Assembly (NCBI GenBank): GCA_021371875.1
Contig: JAJFVH010000120.1
Coordinates: forward strand, 16,880 to 80,879
Source: Bacteroidales bacterium
Lineage (GTDB): Bacteria > Bacteroidota > Bacteroidia > Bacteroidales > Paludibacteraceae
DNA: 64,000 nt
Reading direction: 5' to 3'
Of the stretch, positions 1-8,128 are shown piece by piece. The notes beneath the pieces were generated by a model that saw only the letters and a list, made by a program, of their open reading frames with translations, had not been told where the DNA came from and ran no database searches. The stretch's first letter is position 1. Each line of letters begins with the position of its first letter. The position numbers and the translations under genes were made by a program.

Positions 1-1287
1 ATAATCACTAAAGTGATTGTATCCGGTAACTATATCTGCAAATTTACCATTGCGATCCGGAGTCCAAAGCGCAACCACACGCCCCCCAAAATTGGTAATT
101 TGTGCCACCATCCCTGAATTATTCTTTAAAGTGTAAAGCAACACTTCTTTACCATCTTTTATGCCTTTGAAATCAGCGTTTTTTATCAACTTAATCCCTT
201 GATTTTTTCCATTGATATTCTTAATAATATTTATTTCGTTTTGATCAAATGGTGTATGATCCTGACGAAAAATATCATGAAACCACAGTTTAGGCTCCTT
301 TACATTTGGCATTGGTTCGTCCCAAGCAAAAATGGTATTCGTTTTTCCTGAAACAAAGCCCCAATTAATAGCTCCTACATGATTTCTTTTAAGCATTGGC
401 ATGATATTTTCGAACTTACTATCATGTTTTCGTGCCATATATTCAGTGCAAATCATTGGGCGATTAAACATTTTCAGATAATTGATTTCCGTCTGATGAT
501 CCTTTACTCCTGAATAATTATGATAGGTGATAATATCGGAATTTTCCACTTGGAAAACATTCAGCTCATTGCATCCAAAATACCAGATTCCTGACGAAAC
601 AGGTTGCGATGGGTTAACTTCACGAGCCCATTTGAAAACATTTTTGAGCAAGGATAAAGAGGAAACTCCGTGGTTGCCATTACCGGGCTCATTGTATAAA
701 TCCCAAAGCAAAATTCGTTTGTCATCTTTAAAAGTGGTGAGAATGTCTTTGACATATTTCTCCAATACTGGAAATAATTTTGTTGTATCTGCTCTCAAAG
801 AAACACTCGGATCTTGCACCCAACCTGAATTATGGATGCCCGGTTTTGAATCGGGTTGTTTTCCATATGAAGATTCGGGATTCCAACAATCATCAAAGAA
901 AACGAACATGGGTCGGATATTATGCTTAGAAGATATTTCCAAGAATTGGTTCATTCGTTTTTTGAATCCTTCTGCATCATTTTTCCAAACCACGCTGCTT
1001 AGAAAAACGCGCATGGTTGTAAAGCCTAATTCTTCAGCCCAACCTAATTCCTTATCAATAGTTGGTGCATCGAATGTTTCAGACTGCCACATTTCTATTT
1101 GGTTGATGGCCGAACTTGGCTGAAAATTGCAGCCACTGAACCAAGTTTGAGCTGAATACCAAGTGGTTGCTTTTTGTTTGGACCATGTTTCTCCCAACTT
1201 TGATAAATTCTTTTTACTGCTTGTTTGAGATAATCCAAGAGTCATTGTCATAAAAATGACGAAATAAAGACAAATTATTCTTTTCAT
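1..1287 (-). CDS. GH5-like glycoside hydrolase fused to aldose 1-epimerase (3' end outside window)
   Basis: I translated this frame from ATG at 1287 to the window edge without meeting a stop, so the gene is partial at its C-terminus. It opens with a signal peptide (MKRIICLYFVIFMTMTLG). A clan GH-A TIM barrel follows, with WDLYNEP, whose Glu is the expected acid/base, and ICTEYMAR, whose Glu is the expected nucleophile. After about residue 350 the sequence changes to an aldose 1-epimerase (mutarotase) start, with the motifs ITNFGGRVVALWTPDRNG and TGYNHFSDY. The product would be a secreted enzyme that cleaves a glycan and interconverts the anomers of the released sugar. It is the last visible gene of the minus-strand glycosidase run, 150 bp after the GH43 gene. 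The exact GH family is inferred from the two Glu motifs only; the fusion itself is read directly. Confidence 0.8.
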   Translation of the reverse strand, partial: MKRIICLYFVIFMTMTLGLSQTSSKKNLSKLGETWSKQKATTWYSAQTWFSGCNFQPSSAINQIEMWQSETFDAPTIDKELGWAEELGFTTMRVFLSSVVWKNDAEGFKKRMNQFLEISSKHNIRPMFVFFDDCWNPESSYGKQPDSKPGIHNSGWVQDPSVSLRADTTKLFPVLEKYVKDILTTFKDDKRILLWDLYNEPGNGNHGVSSLSLLKNVFKWAREVNPSQPVSSGIWYFGCNELNVFQVENSDIITYHNYSGVKDHQTEINYLKMFNRPMICTEYMARKHDSKFENIMPMLKRNHVGAINWGFVSGKTNTIFAWDEPMPNVKEPKLWFHDIFRQDHTPFDQNEINIIKNINGKNQGIKLIKNADFKGIKDGKEVLLYTLKNNSGMVAQITNFGGRVVALWTPDRNGKFADIVTGYNHFSDY

Positions 1288-1437
1288 GCTATGCTTTTTA
1301 TAATTTAATATACTATTAATCATACAGACTTCAATCTTTGCATTCTAATAAACAACATACCCATTAACTTTAGATAATTGATAAATTTTGTGGTAATAAA
1401 TATTTGATTGATAGAATTATATATAAATCAATCCATA

Positions 1438-2493
1438 CTACCTTACATATGGAACAACTGTTTTAAAGTGACTTGGGGTCATTTTCTTAGGCCAACCATT
1501 TGACTCCCATATTAATTTATCAATTAAAAGTTCTCTTGCAGTATATTTGTCTTCTCCAATAGGTGCTTTTTTAGACCGGTTAATCGCATGATATAATATC
1601 CAGTAATCATTGTTATCATCCTGAATAATAGAATTATGCCCTGGAGCTAACCAATAATCATTTTCAACTAATATACTATTATCAGCACAACCGGTATCTT
1701 CTGAAATAGTAACGAATGGACCTGTAGGGGACTTAGAACGAGCAATTAATACGGCATAATGAGCCTTATCACCACAACAATTATCGCCGGAATAAAACAT
1801 ATAATAGTAATTATTTTTATGAATAATCCATGGACCTTCAACCAAAATTTCATAATTTTTTGAAGATGTGAAAATTATATCCTGTGGTTTGCTTCCTTCT
1901 TTTAAAGTTAATAAATTTCCATCCATTTCCTGAACTTTAATAGGTTTAAATCCAGAACCCCAATATAAATAAACTTTATTGGTTGTGGAATCAATATATA
2001 CAGTTGGATCAATATTTTCAAAACTTTTACCATAAACTATCGGTTTATCTTCGGGATTAAATGGTCCTAACGGATTATCTGATATTGCAACACCAATACC
2101 CATTCCCGACTTATCGTTTTGTTCTGCTGAAAAGTATAAATAATATTTTCTATTTGCATAAATAACAAATGGAGCCCAATAAGAATCTGTTTTATTTGCC
2201 CATTTAGCTTTTACAGGTAATGCATCCGGACATTCAATCCAATTGATTAAATCTTTGGATTTTAAGATTCGAATATTTCCATACTCTCCATTTAGATATT
2301 TCCCATTAGTGGCATAAGCATAGAAAGTATTATCTGAAGTGCGAATAATAGCGGGATCTGGGAAATCATTATTATAAACAGGATTTTTGAACTCTGTAAT
2401 TTTAACCTCATTTATTGATTTTTGAGCTAAACATGAATAATCAAAAAGGACAAAAAGGAGAATTGAAATTCGAACAGAAATATATTTACTCAT
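1438..2493 (-). CDS. GH43 family glycoside hydrolase (arabinofuranosidase/xylosidase type)
   Basis: A 351-residue protein with an N-terminal hydrophobic signal segment ending near residue 23 (SCLAQ), so it is probably exported to the periplasm. The five-blade propeller signature of GH43 is present. Asp46 lies in FPDPAI (general base), Asp162 in ENIDPTVYID (pKa modulator) and Glu219 in LVEGPW (general acid). The length fits a single-domain GH43 without an accessory module. Family members remove arabinose or xylose from arabinoxylan, arabinan or their oligosaccharides; the bond cut here is not decided by the sequence. It lies 55 bp after the UroD-thioredoxin gene on the same strand, so it closes the methyl-transfer block on its downstream side. 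Confidence 0.88.
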   Translation of the reverse strand: MSKYISVRISILLFVLFDYSCLAQKSINEVKITEFKNPVYNNDFPDPAIIRTSDNTFYAYATNGKYLNGEYGNIRILKSKDLINWIECPDALPVKAKWANKTDSYWAPFVIYANRKYYLYFSAEQNDKSGMGIGVAISDNPLGPFNPEDKPIVYGKSFENIDPTVYIDSTTNKVYLYWGSGFKPIKVQEMDGNLLTLKEGSKPQDIIFTSSKNYEILVEGPWIIHKNNYYYMFYSGDNCCGDKAHYAVLIARSKSPTGPFVTISEDTGCADNSILVENDYWLAPGHNSIIQDDNNDYWILYHAINRSKKAPIGEDKYTARELLIDKLIWESNGWPKKMTPSHFKTVVPYVR

Positions 2494-2548
2494 AATGGTT
2501 TATTAATTAATTTATCAAACATAGAAATATTGATATTTGACTCATGAT

Positions 2549-3904
2549 TTATTTTTTTTTAATTATATTCTCAATAGCCATTTTTAACTCATTTATTGGA
2601 GGTATATTTGATACAAATGCAATCGCACCATCAATACAAAGTGTTGGAATGTTTTTAGCTCCGATAGCCGATAAAAACTCAAGACCTTCGGGTGTTTTGA
2701 TTGAACGTTCAATACAAATAACTTTATCTCCAAATTCTTCACAAGCACGTTTGGCTGCTTCGAGCATATATTGACAAGGAGCACAACTCGACGAATCAAG
2801 CGTAATGACATCTATAATCACTCTGCTAGTTGAACCATAAGCAGTTTTATCAATCGGCTTAACTTCAACATATTTTGCTTCCATAGCCCGTATCACATCA
2901 CGGCGATATTCATCGTTGATTAAATTAGTAACTGCCACCAAATTTTCCCTCGGGGTAGCATAAGCTAAATCGCAACCCGGGGACATTATGTAACCTTTAT
3001 TACCACCAATATCCATACAGTCAACCGCATTACGTTCACAATCTTCGGGTGTCCCTAATAGAAGTGCCGAGGTAAGCAATAAGTTACCGCCGAAGCTAAT
3101 ACCGCTTTTCAGGCAGATTTTCTTTACATATTCCAACGGGATATTCTCGTCAATAGAAATATTATCAGGTTTGCAGGCGCACATCACTTCGATATTGTGT
3201 TGAGCATGTCCGCAAACAAAAAACGATGAACTCATACCCTGTACTTTGATATGGTCGAACACCTGTGTGCAATATTTAGTGACAAATTGTTCAAACTGGT
3301 CAGCGCCAATCTGCGAAGTCATGGGGTCGACAACTGCAATCACATCACAACCGGCTTCCTTGTAATAATTAGTCATAGCAATACAAACTCCTGTACAGAA
3401 TTCCATTAGTTTGTGCACATATTGTTCGTCCATAAACATTTTCAGAAAAATATCGGTACCCAGTAAGTGTAATCCCAACGTGAAAGGGCCTGTAATTAAA
3501 CCATAAAGTGCCAGGTCAGGGTTATTAGCCCTCAGTTGACGGGTAGCTTCCATCACAACAGCAATACGTCCTTCGGTAGTTGCAGGGATTTTCAGATCTT
3601 CCAGCAATACACTTTCCATCAATGGATGAGTATGTACTGCCGGGGGATTTTCATTTGCCCATACTAATCCGCAACCCAGGCATTCGGCTTCCAGTTGCAG
3701 GTCGAACACAATGGGAATTCCATCGGGATTGTATAATTCTATTGCTTTTGTTACTCCTTTAACGATTAACTCTGTTGATTTGAGGTATTCTTCAGCTGTT
3801 ATTCCCAAAAGTGAAGCAGCATGAACACCAACAAAGGGCACCCAGGGCACCCTAATAGTTTCCTTTAATGCAAAAGCTTGTTTTAATAATTGTTTCCCGC
3901 GCAT
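2549..3904 (-). CDS. UroD/MtaA-family corrinoid methyltransferase with C-terminal thioredoxin-like domain
   Basis: A 451-residue protein without a signal peptide. Residues 1 to about 345 match the uroporphyrinogen-decarboxylase-like fold of MtaA/CmuA methyltransferases, which take a methyl group from a corrinoid protein to a thiol or pterin acceptor. The C-terminal 90 residues are a separate thioredoxin/glutaredoxin-like domain with a Cys374-Ala-Pro-Cys377 motif and a following NIPTLCIDG strand. The usual zinc motif His-x-Cys reads Phe229-Val-Cys231 here, with His233 two residues later; the later Cys311 in SPGCD is kept. The gene is the last of the methyl-transfer block, 110 bp after a CobW gene. 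It most likely passes the methyl group from the corrinoid protein at 8129-8803 to tetrahydrofolate, because Bacteroidota are not known to use coenzyme M. That acceptor is inference. Confidence 0.82.
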   Translation of the reverse strand: MRGKQLLKQAFALKETIRVPWVPFVGVHAASLLGITAEEYLKSTELIVKGVTKAIELYNPDGIPIVFDLQLEAECLGCGLVWANENPPAVHTHPLMESVLLEDLKIPATTEGRIAVVMEATRQLRANNPDLALYGLITGPFTLGLHLLGTDIFLKMFMDEQYVHKLMEFCTGVCIAMTNYYKEAGCDVIAVVDPMTSQIGADQFEQFVTKYCTQVFDHIKVQGMSSSFFVCGHAQHNIEVMCACKPDNISIDENIPLEYVKKICLKSGISFGGNLLLTSALLLGTPEDCERNAVDCMDIGGNKGYIMSPGCDLAYATPRENLVAVTNLINDEYRRDVIRAMEAKYVEVKPIDKTAYGSTSRVIIDVITLDSSSCAPCQYMLEAAKRACEEFGDKVICIERSIKTPEGLEFLSAIGAKNIPTLCIDGAIAFVSNIPPINELKMAIENIIKKK

Positions 3905-4014
3905 AATTAGTTTAATAAGTTGTATAGATTGATGTCATGAATTAGTTATCTTATTGTTGCATTCATAGGTGTCTGATTTGTTTAATATTGATCGGAATAA
4001 AATCTGGTTAAATA

Positions 4015-4914
4015 TTATTTTAAAATTACCAGTTTCCTCAAAAGGAATTCAAAGTCTATATTTATTTTACCAATGCTTATAATTTCAGTAGTAAGCATGG
4101 TTTTGTCTACCGGTGTAAGAGTCGTCTGACCAAAAACCGATTGAATCATGACAGCTTCATTGTTGTCAAGTATGAAATACCCTTTTAGCCTGTAAACCTC
4201 TTCATTCAGGGAGCTTACCAAATAATCCAGGTTCTTGCGTTTAATAGCGTATGGTGTCCTGTAAACCTGTGTCCTGATTCCTTTTATCGGACCGACGGGT
4301 TGTCCATTAATGACAAGTGATTTTTCAGAAAGTAAATCATCCATCTTCAACCGACAATAGGTCGTAAAAACGAAATTGGCTAATGGATTAGTATTTTTCA
4401 ATTCGTCTTCCAATATAGCTTTCTTTTCGTCAGATATCAAATCTATTTTATTCACGATAATATTTTCGGCAATAACCATTTGATTTTTCACTGCCGGCAG
4501 CATCTTTACTTTATCGTAATGTTGGGCATCTATTACTGTCCATATTTTAGAAAGATAAAGTAATTGTTGTAAAGCCTCTTCCATAAGCAATTCTCCAATG
4601 GCAATGGGATCAGCAAGTCCTGTTGCTTCGAGTAAAACAATATCGGGTTTATATGCCTCAACAAATATTTTCAGTTGTCCGCGGAAATCAGAAAACATAC
4701 ATACACAAAAAACCGAACCTTTGTTTACTTCCATTAAATCAAAACGCCAGCCGCCAGCTTGCAATTCTTTTCCATCGATACCTGTTTCAGCAAATTCGTT
4801 TTGTATAACGGCAATGCGTTTTTTGTCGGCAAATTGTTCGAGGACAGTCTTCAAAAAAGTTGTCTTGCCACTTCCCAAAAAGCCAGTGATAAGATGAAAA
4901 GGGATTTTCGACAT
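4015..4914 (-). CDS. CobW/G3E-family GTPase (COG0523) with variant metal motif
   Basis: A 299-residue cytoplasmic G3E GTPase. The Walker A loop GFLGSGKTT is at residues 11-19, and a VNKIDL guanine-specificity motif is in the middle. The family metal motif, usually CxCC, reads Cys70-Val-Cys72-Met73, so the last Cys is a Met. Family members hydrolyse GTP to place Zn, Ni or Co, or to support cobalamin-dependent enzymes. The position between a zinc-dependent MtaB homologue and a UroD-like methyltransferase suggests loading metal into one of these or helping the corrinoid protein; this is inference. It lies 92 bp downstream of a second, more canonical CobW gene with which it shares only the general fold. 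Its G+C content is visibly higher than that of its neighbour. Confidence 0.85.
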   Translation of the reverse strand: MSKIPFHLITGFLGSGKTTFLKTVLEQFADKKRIAVIQNEFAETGIDGKELQAGGWRFDLMEVNKGSVFCVCMFSDFRGQLKIFVEAYKPDIVLLEATGLADPIAIGELLMEEALQQLLYLSKIWTVIDAQHYDKVKMLPAVKNQMVIAENIIVNKIDLISDEKKAILEDELKNTNPLANFVFTTYCRLKMDDLLSEKSLVINGQPVGPIKGIRTQVYRTPYAIKRKNLDYLVSSLNEEVYRLKGYFILDNNEAVMIQSVFGQTTLTPVDKTMLTTEIISIGKINIDFEFLLRKLVILK

Positions 4915-5006
4915 AAAATATTATTGTTTTGAATATTTATGAATAGCACTGATATTAAAGTTCTTTTTAATAACATACTTAATGAAACATCACTTTGATT
5001 ATAAGT

Positions 5007-5927
5007 TTAATATTGACAAACAATCGTTTTTTCAATTTCAATTTTTATCTTCTCGGCATTTGTATTATCACCTTTCATATAAATTACAATAAGAATATTT
5101 GATTCTTTATTTGAACATAATTCAGTTTGAAACCCAGTGAGTGTATAGTTGCAAAGGTTCCAATTTGTTTTTGTTCTTAGATATCCTTTTGCTCTAACAA
5201 TTTCCGATTGACAGTTAAAAAAATTTGACAGTTTTTTCATGTCAAATACAATATTTGCATTTATATTGAAATGAGTTATTCGATAATTTTCGTCTAGTTT
5301 TTCAATTTTATCCAAATTTGATGAACTTATTTTTTGTTCTAAAAATTCATCCATTCCTAAGTCATTTTCGGAGATGAATTTTTGATATTTTTTATTTGGA
5401 AATTTTTTTTTGAACAATTCAATCAGCCTGTTTTCTTCAGCTTTATCTGTTTGCAAATCGCATTTTGAGAGAACAATTTTATCTGAATTTTTTATTTGTA
5501 ATTGATAAATTGGATTTATCTGCAATTTATTATTTTCAAGGCCAGTAATGTCTACCATACAAATGGTATTGACTAAATAAAGTTGAAGATTCATTTTTAC
5601 TATCTTCGAAACCATATCAATACCCCCTAAACCGCTCGGTTCAATAATAATTCGATCAAAGTCTAGAGTGTTAACAATTTGATTTAAACTTTCAGTGAAA
5701 TATTCCTTTGAAGAACAGCAAATACAACCTCCCGAAATATTAAAAATTGAATCAAATGTAGGTAAGGAGTTACAGATTATTAAACTATCAATTGAAATCT
5801 TTCCAAATTCATTGATAATAACCGCCCACTTTTCATTGCTAATTTGTTCGTGCAACAGTTGAACTATGGCAGTTGTTTTACCTGAACCTAAAAAACCGGA
5901 AATGATATTTACTGGAATTTTTTTCAT
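5007..5927 (-). CDS. CobW/G3E-family GTPase (COG0523), canonical CxCC
   Basis: A 306-residue cytoplasmic GTPase. Walker A is GFLGSGKTT at residues 11-19. The canonical metal-binding motif is Cys68-Ile-Cys70-Cys71 (GGCICC), and the base-specificity motif LSKCD follows. The C-terminal domain is the usual short CobW C domain. It sits 69 bp after mtaB and 92 bp before the other CobW gene, so the two are probably co-transcribed with the methyltransferases. As a metallochaperone of the G3E group it could deliver zinc to MtaB or act on the corrinoid cofactor. The sequence is very AT-rich compared with the second CobW gene, which argues against a recent tandem duplication. Confidence 0.87.
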   Translation of the reverse strand: MKKIPVNIISGFLGSGKTTAIVQLLHEQISNEKWAVIINEFGKISIDSLIICNSLPTFDSIFNISGGCICCSSKEYFTESLNQIVNTLDFDRIIIEPSGLGGIDMVSKIVKMNLQLYLVNTICMVDITGLENNKLQINPIYQLQIKNSDKIVLSKCDLQTDKAEENRLIELFKKKFPNKKYQKFISENDLGMDEFLEQKISSSNLDKIEKLDENYRITHFNINANIVFDMKKLSNFFNCQSEIVRAKGYLRTKTNWNLCNYTLTGFQTELCSNKESNILIVIYMKGDNTNAEKIKIEIEKTIVCQY

Positions 5928-5996
5928 CGAAAAGAATTAATAAATCAAGATAAATCAATCTGAGATATAATTAAAAATCTCCAAATTATTAATTCT

Positions 5997-7373
5997 CTAT
6001 AATCCATACTCTGACAAAATAAATTTACTCGAATCGAGAACCGGCAACATCATCTCAATAAATTCACTTTCATTGTCTGGAATAGAATTCAGTTCTTCTC
6101 TAAAAATAGGTAAATAATTAGTTTCCAATTCTGAAAGTTGCATTCTTTTGGAATTAAGAGCTTCTTCAATAATATTGAGGGCACACAATGCTCCGTTGCG
6201 AGCATTAGAAATATACGAATCGCCTTTTATCAGTTCTTTGGAAATACGAATGACGTTTTCGGGTGCCAAAATCAACGCCTGTGGATCAGTATAAATGTCA
6301 GATGACACAAGTAGTTGTTGTAAAACAGAACGGTGTAATTTCCCTTCGCGCAGTGCCTCGTTCATTAATCTCACATCATATTCCAGCTGTTCCATATATG
6401 CTGTTGGAGCCATCCCAGATAGAAGTTTTATATTTTGAACTGATTCATTACTCCATAAATCTGTACAAGCAGAAGCAATGTTTCCAATGGGACTCAAGTG
6501 GGCACAAGCTGCCGTTTTTCCTTCCATGGAAATAGGAATACCAGTAATAGCTTTAATGAATGGTCCCTCGTATCCACAATCTTTATCCGGTCCAACTGCC
6601 CCTTGTTCTATAGCAACGATAGAACGAACAACCGAAATAACGCGCACCAAAGAAGCAAATATTTTGGGAATATATTTTTTCTCAGCTAAAACCATTGCAG
6701 TATTAGCAAATCCACAAGCTGAATCGCCTGCAGCAATTTTACCTTGCGACTTAGCTAAAGAAACTATTTTTCCCCAGAGAAATTGCATATCCCGAACTCC
6801 TAATACAGTTAATGCAAACATGATTCCTTTTATGTCGCACATCATCAATGCTTCGTCGGAAACTTCTTTGCCTCCGGTACTTTCAATTGATAATAAGTCG
6901 GCACCTGCACGCATTCCTTCTTCAAAGAGTTCCATCATCGGGTCCAAATATTTAGAAGTTCGTTGCAATGCAGGTCGTTCAAATTCACGTAAATCGTTTG
7001 GTGTAAGTCGTATTTCGGACTTTAAGCCGTATTTTAGATAATAATTTTCACAAATTTCATTCATTATTTTTACAATTTCCACGCCAATAGTTGGTGTTTT
7101 CGTCATTTCTAATAATGTTTCGAATTCTAGAACAACACCTTTAGAATTGAGATGTAAAGCTCGTTCCAAAGCACCTTCAGCAATTTCACGATAATTTGTA
7201 TAAACTTGATTAAGTGAACTATTGTTGATAGTCATTATTGGTAAAGTAAAATTTAGCTCGGCATAAACTTGCCCGCCGCCAATTTCAAGTCCACGGCGAG
7301 TAATTACAGGTTTTGGTGCTATACCAAACATCAAATCTTCAGGATTATTTATTGTTAATTTGTTGTATTTCAT
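5997..7373 (-). CDS. mtaB: MtaB-like methanol:corrinoid methyltransferase
   Basis: A 458-residue protein with end-to-end similarity to methanol:5-hydroxybenzimidazolylcobamide methyltransferase, which splits the C-O bond of methanol and methylates the corrinoid protein MtaC. The zinc ligands known from Methanosarcina barkeri MtaB (Glu164, Cys220, Cys269, from memory) are present as Glu164 in LSIESTGG, Cys220 in GDSAC and Cys266 in VGPDKDCGYEG. The diagnostic stretch MEGKTAACAHLSPIGN is also there. No signal peptide, so cytoplasmic. The gene lies 13 bp after the activation-domain gene and 69 bp before a CobW gene. The substrate could be methanol or a related primary methoxy compound; retention of all zinc ligands points to an active C-O cleaving enzyme. 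The family assignment is firm, the substrate is inference. Confidence 0.92.
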   Translation of the reverse strand: MKYNKLTINNPEDLMFGIAPKPVITRRGLEIGGGQVYAELNFTLPIMTINNSSLNQVYTNYREIAEGALERALHLNSKGVVLEFETLLEMTKTPTIGVEIVKIMNEICENYYLKYGLKSEIRLTPNDLREFERPALQRTSKYLDPMMELFEEGMRAGADLLSIESTGGKEVSDEALMMCDIKGIMFALTVLGVRDMQFLWGKIVSLAKSQGKIAAGDSACGFANTAMVLAEKKYIPKIFASLVRVISVVRSIVAIEQGAVGPDKDCGYEGPFIKAITGIPISMEGKTAACAHLSPIGNIASACTDLWSNESVQNIKLLSGMAPTAYMEQLEYDVRLMNEALREGKLHRSVLQQLLVSSDIYTDPQALILAPENVIRISKELIKGDSYISNARNGALCALNIIEEALNSKRMQLSELETNYLPIFREELNSIPDNESEFIEMMLPVLDSSKFILSEYGL

Positions 7374-7386
7374 TTGATTTTAGCTT

Positions 7387-8091
7387 TTAAATTAATTTTA
7401 CATTTTTGTGCGAATATATGCAGTTTTTCATGAAGCAAATTTCACAAGTATAAGCATTGAATTTTACGTTTTTACCTATGCCGATAATACCACTTACACT
7501 CTTTATTGGATTCATAAGACATGTGTCAGACAAAACAATAGAGTTAAAATCTGCAGGTAAGAGTTTGAATAAATGCTTTTGTTCAGCAACATTCCAGCCA
7601 CAATAGCCTGGACTGTATCGATTAGTAATTTTCAATTCGTATTGTTTAAATTCATTTAGAAGTATGTCTTGAATTTTATCCATTGCAGCTTCAACAATTA
7701 CTGAGCCTGCAATATCAGCAAAATATGCTTTAATTATATCTCCCTTTTTAGTCATTTCTTTGGCATAACTTTCAAGTCCATTTCCAATTGTACATGCAAA
7801 AATGGCAATATTCTCAGATTTTCTTAATTGCATTGTTACTATTCGCTCGGTTTGTAGCACAGTTGATTTTATCAGTGTTTGATAATTCAACTCGTCGAAA
7901 GATACAGCATTATAAATAGTACAAACTCCATCAATTTTACATAATTTGGATGCTTGAACTAATACTTCTGATATATAATCAGAAAAAATTGGAGGACAAA
8001 ACTCTTTTTCATAGCCAGCTATAACCTCAATATTAGAAACTGAAACATCTAAATCAGAGTAATTAAAATTAAATCGTTTAATTTCCATCAA
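7387..8091 (-). CDS. Stand-alone methionine-synthase (MetH) activation-domain-like protein
   Basis: A 234-residue protein resembling the C-terminal reactivation domain of cobalamin-dependent methionine synthase, here without the catalytic or B12 domains. The S-adenosylmethionine-binding signature of that domain (Arg-x-x-x-Gly-Tyr) appears as Arg158-Tyr-Ser-Pro-Gly162-Tyr163. A cysteine cluster (Cys216, Cys219, Cys224) lies near the C-terminus. In MetH the domain reductively methylates oxidised cob(II)alamin using SAM and flavodoxin. Located 37 bp after mtaC and 13 bp before mtaB, it most likely reactivates the corrinoid of MtaC. That would replace the iron-sulfur RamA/RACE ATPase used by many methyltransferase systems; none is seen in this window. 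Confidence 0.8.
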   Translation of the reverse strand: MMEIKRFNFNYSDLDVSVSNIEVIAGYEKEFCPPIFSDYISEVLVQASKLCKIDGVCTIYNAVSFDELNYQTLIKSTVLQTERIVTMQLRKSENIAIFACTIGNGLESYAKEMTKKGDIIKAYFADIAGSVIVEAAMDKIQDILLNEFKQYELKITNRYSPGYCGWNVAEQKHLFKLLPADFNSIVLSDTCLMNPIKSVSGIIGIGKNVKFNAYTCEICFMKNCIYSHKNVKLI

Positions 8092-8128
8092 AATTTAATT
8101 TTTATAATAAACAAAATTTATTATCAGT

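Noticed and set aside
527-1123. 198-residue plus-strand frame
   Set aside because: Antisense shadow of the GH5-like gene, which has catalytic motifs and a signal peptide.
6478-7041. 187-residue plus-strand frame
   Set aside because: Antisense shadow of mtaB.
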